A DNA stretch of 13,446 nucleotides from positions 1-13,446 of the forward strand of contig CAZWSC010000025.1 of assembly GCA_964636385.1 (NCBI GenBank). Reading direction: 5' to 3'. Positions 12,156-13,446 of this stretch are shown here, piece by piece (the stretch's first letter is position 1; each line of letters opens with the position of its first letter). The position numbers and the translations under genes were made by a program. Source of the DNA: CAZWSC01 sp964636385. Lineage in GTDB: Bacteria; Eisenbacteria; RBG-16-71-46; CAIMUX01. Below the pieces are notes generated by a model. That model ran no database searches. It was given only the letters and a program-made list of their open reading frames with translations, and was not told the origin of the DNA.

Positions 12156-13446
12156 GTGCCGCCCCCGGCACGGATCGTGCGGGAGCATCTGGAGACGTTT
12201 CTGTCCCGCGCTGGGGAGACGGGCGGCGACGGCTACCCACGGTTCGTGGAGCACGAGTTCCGCCGTTATGTGCGGCTGAACATAATCCGCCGTTACCTCG
12301 ACTGTGGCCTGCTCTGTCACGGGTTCGCGCGGCTGCGGTGCGCGGAGTGCGGGTACGAGCGGCTGGTGGCGTTCTCGTGCAAGGGAAAGCTCTGTCCGAG
12401 CTGCCTGGCGCGGAGGGCGGGGGACACCGCGGCGTGGCTGGTGGATCACCTGCTTCCCGAAGCGGGATACCGGCAGTGGGTGTTGACCTTTCCGTTCACC
12501 ATGCGTTTCCGGCTGGCTGCGGACCGCCGGCTTCTGACGGCGCTGCTGGGCATTTTCCTGCGGACCCTCTTCGCCTGGCAGCGGCGGCGTGGAAGGGAGC
12601 TGGGGATCGTGGGTGGCCAGACCGGCGCGGTGACCTTTTTGCAGCGGTTCGGCTCGGCGCTGAGCCTGAACCCGCACCTCCACGCGGTGGTGCCCGACGG
12701 GCTGTTCGTTCCGGAACGCGTGACCTGCCCAGGCTGCCGGGGATGGAGGGGGAAGGGGGAGAAGAAGGAGAAGGAGGCGGAGAAGGAGAAGCGGGGGGCC
12801 TGCGGGGCAAGCCGCTCTGCGCCTCCGTGGCCGGGTTCTCGCTGCACGCTGCGCAGAGCGTCGCGGCCTACGATCGCGAAGCGTTGGAGCGCCTGCTCCG
12901 CTATGGATTGCGGGCTCCGTTCTCGAGTGAGCGCCTCTCGCGGCTGCCGGACGGGAAGGTGGTGTACAAGCTGCGCCGTCCGTGGCTGCAGGCCGGGGGG
13001 CATACGCACCTGGTCCTTGATCCGCTGGACTTCCTCCGCCGCCTGGCGGCTCTGGTCTCCTACCCTCGCTCGCATAGCGTTCGCCGCCATGGAGTCTTCG
13101 CCAATCGCAGCCGGTGGCGAAGCCTGCTGCCGCCGCCTCCGCCGTTGCGATTCCCGGAGACGGAGGAGACAGAGACGCCGCGGCCCGTGATGTCGAGAAT
13201 GGGAGTGACGCGATCGCCAGGCGCGGAGTCGCAAGCGTCGACAGCAGGCGGTGTCGTGTCTGCGATTGACGCCACTGGGTGCGGCGCGGCAGGTCCGGCG
13301 ATGGAGAGAAGAGAACCCGATGCCGCTACGCCCCGCCGGCGCGTCTCCTGGGCGAACCTGCTCTGCCGGGTGTTGTCGGTGGACGCGCTTGCCTGCCCTC
13401 GCTGCTCTACCCGCGAGCGGCGCGTGCCGATGACGGTGCTGGCGTT
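12156..13446 (+). mobile_element. IS91-family insertion sequence, right part beyond window
   Basis: The transposase gene fills this region and runs off the right edge, so the 3' terminus (ori/ter ends) is not visible. The left boundary lies between the ATPase start (12125) and about 12156. IS91 elements have no terminal inverted repeats and make no target duplication, so the edges cannot be set by eye. They move by rolling-circle replication using an HUH nuclease and can carry flanking genes along. No resistance or passenger gene is visible inside. Confidence 0.75.
12156..13446 (+). pseudogene. IS91-family transposase, frameshifted and with a missing internal segment
   Basis: Frame one, from about GTG 12156, encodes an N-terminal helical region (VREHLETFL...PRFVEHEFRRY). 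It then has a zinc-binding domain (C62, C65, C75, C80, C83 in RCAECG and FSCKGKLCPSC) and the HUH motif HLHAVVPDG (H174, H176 counted from that GTG). Near 12740-12798 the frame is lost in a purine-rich tract. The frame shifted by -1 continues with SVAGFSLHAAQSVAAYDREALERLLRYGL, the tyrosine-containing segment, then SRLPDGKVVYKLRRPW and HGVFANRSRWRSLL. The family's C-terminal end follows, RVSWANLLCRVLSVDALACPRC, still open at 13446. Compared with relatives, the stretch between PDGLFV and FSLHA is short and replaced by low-complexity Lys/Glu/Gly residues. I therefore infer loss of part of the catalytic domain plus a frameshift. The GTG start has no clear ribosome-binding site. Confidence 0.85.
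12739..12798 (+). repeat. 60-nt purine-rich tract inside the transposase gene
   Basis: Sixty bases contain only three pyrimidines (T12744, C12778, C12792), with an uninterrupted 33-nt purine run at 12745-12777 and a G6 run at 12793-12798. The tract is where the transposase changes frame. Such tracts are prone to replication slippage and may form triplex structures. Confidence 0.7.

Noticed and set aside
12793..12799. Programmed -1 frameshift at GGGGGGC
   Set aside because: The heptamer is not in the register needed relative to the incoming frame (codons start at 12792 and 12795), and neighbouring family sequence is missing, so decay is the simpler reading.

Overview
The window is about 13.4 kb of high-GC chromosomal DNA from a bacterium. 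Several features would fit an environmental lineage near the FCB group or related candidate phyla: a selenocysteine-containing HesB-like protein, a large 6-bladed beta-propeller lipoprotein, a DUF6544-type protein, a dihydroorotate-dehydrogenase-like enzyme and an IS91-type transposase. The sequence alone does not settle the taxonomy. Standard stop codons are used throughout, with one exception: an in-frame TGA at 1166-1168 that is best read as selenocysteine.

Layout. At 1-745, minus strand, a small four-helix-type membrane protein is followed by the N-terminus of an AspT/YidE-type (AAE family) transporter that runs off the window. An extended -10 promoter lies upstream of the pair. At 1049-1393, plus strand, is a HesB/IscA-like selenoprotein with a putative bacterial SECIS hairpin. 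It is followed by a strong hairpin and then a 180-bp nested palindromic element (1471-1650) that is neither gene nor ordinary terminator. At 1786-4255, plus strand, are thrS (threonyl-tRNA synthetase without a TGS domain, with a structured leader) and a flavin reductase-like FMN protein. At 4370-5356, minus strand and convergent, is a DHOD-like flavoenzyme with its own promoter. At 5589-8711, minus strand, is a 1040-residue fusion of a glycoside hydrolase family 65 disaccharide phosphorylase and a beta-phosphoglucomutase. At 8914-10854, minus strand, a beta-propeller lipoprotein and a DUF6544-like membrane-anchored protein are 6 bp apart and form a probable operon. At 10935-12125, minus strand, is an AAA_14/DUF4143 ATPase. 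From 12156 to the window end, plus strand, is a frameshifted IS91-family transposase.

How the genes relate. The window is mostly a set of independent short transcription units, not a single pathway. The clearest internal logic is in the GH65-PGM fusion. One half would split an alpha-linked disaccharide to beta-glucose 1-phosphate, and the other would turn that into glucose 6-phosphate for glycolysis. The HesB-like selenoprotein implies that SelA/SelB/SelC/SelD are encoded elsewhere in the genome. The right end is a mobile, decaying region. The most notable items are the recoded TGA with its candidate SECIS, the 180-bp palindrome between that gene and thrS, the in-gene 12-bp repeat in the lipoprotein leader, and the purine-tract frameshift in the transposase.
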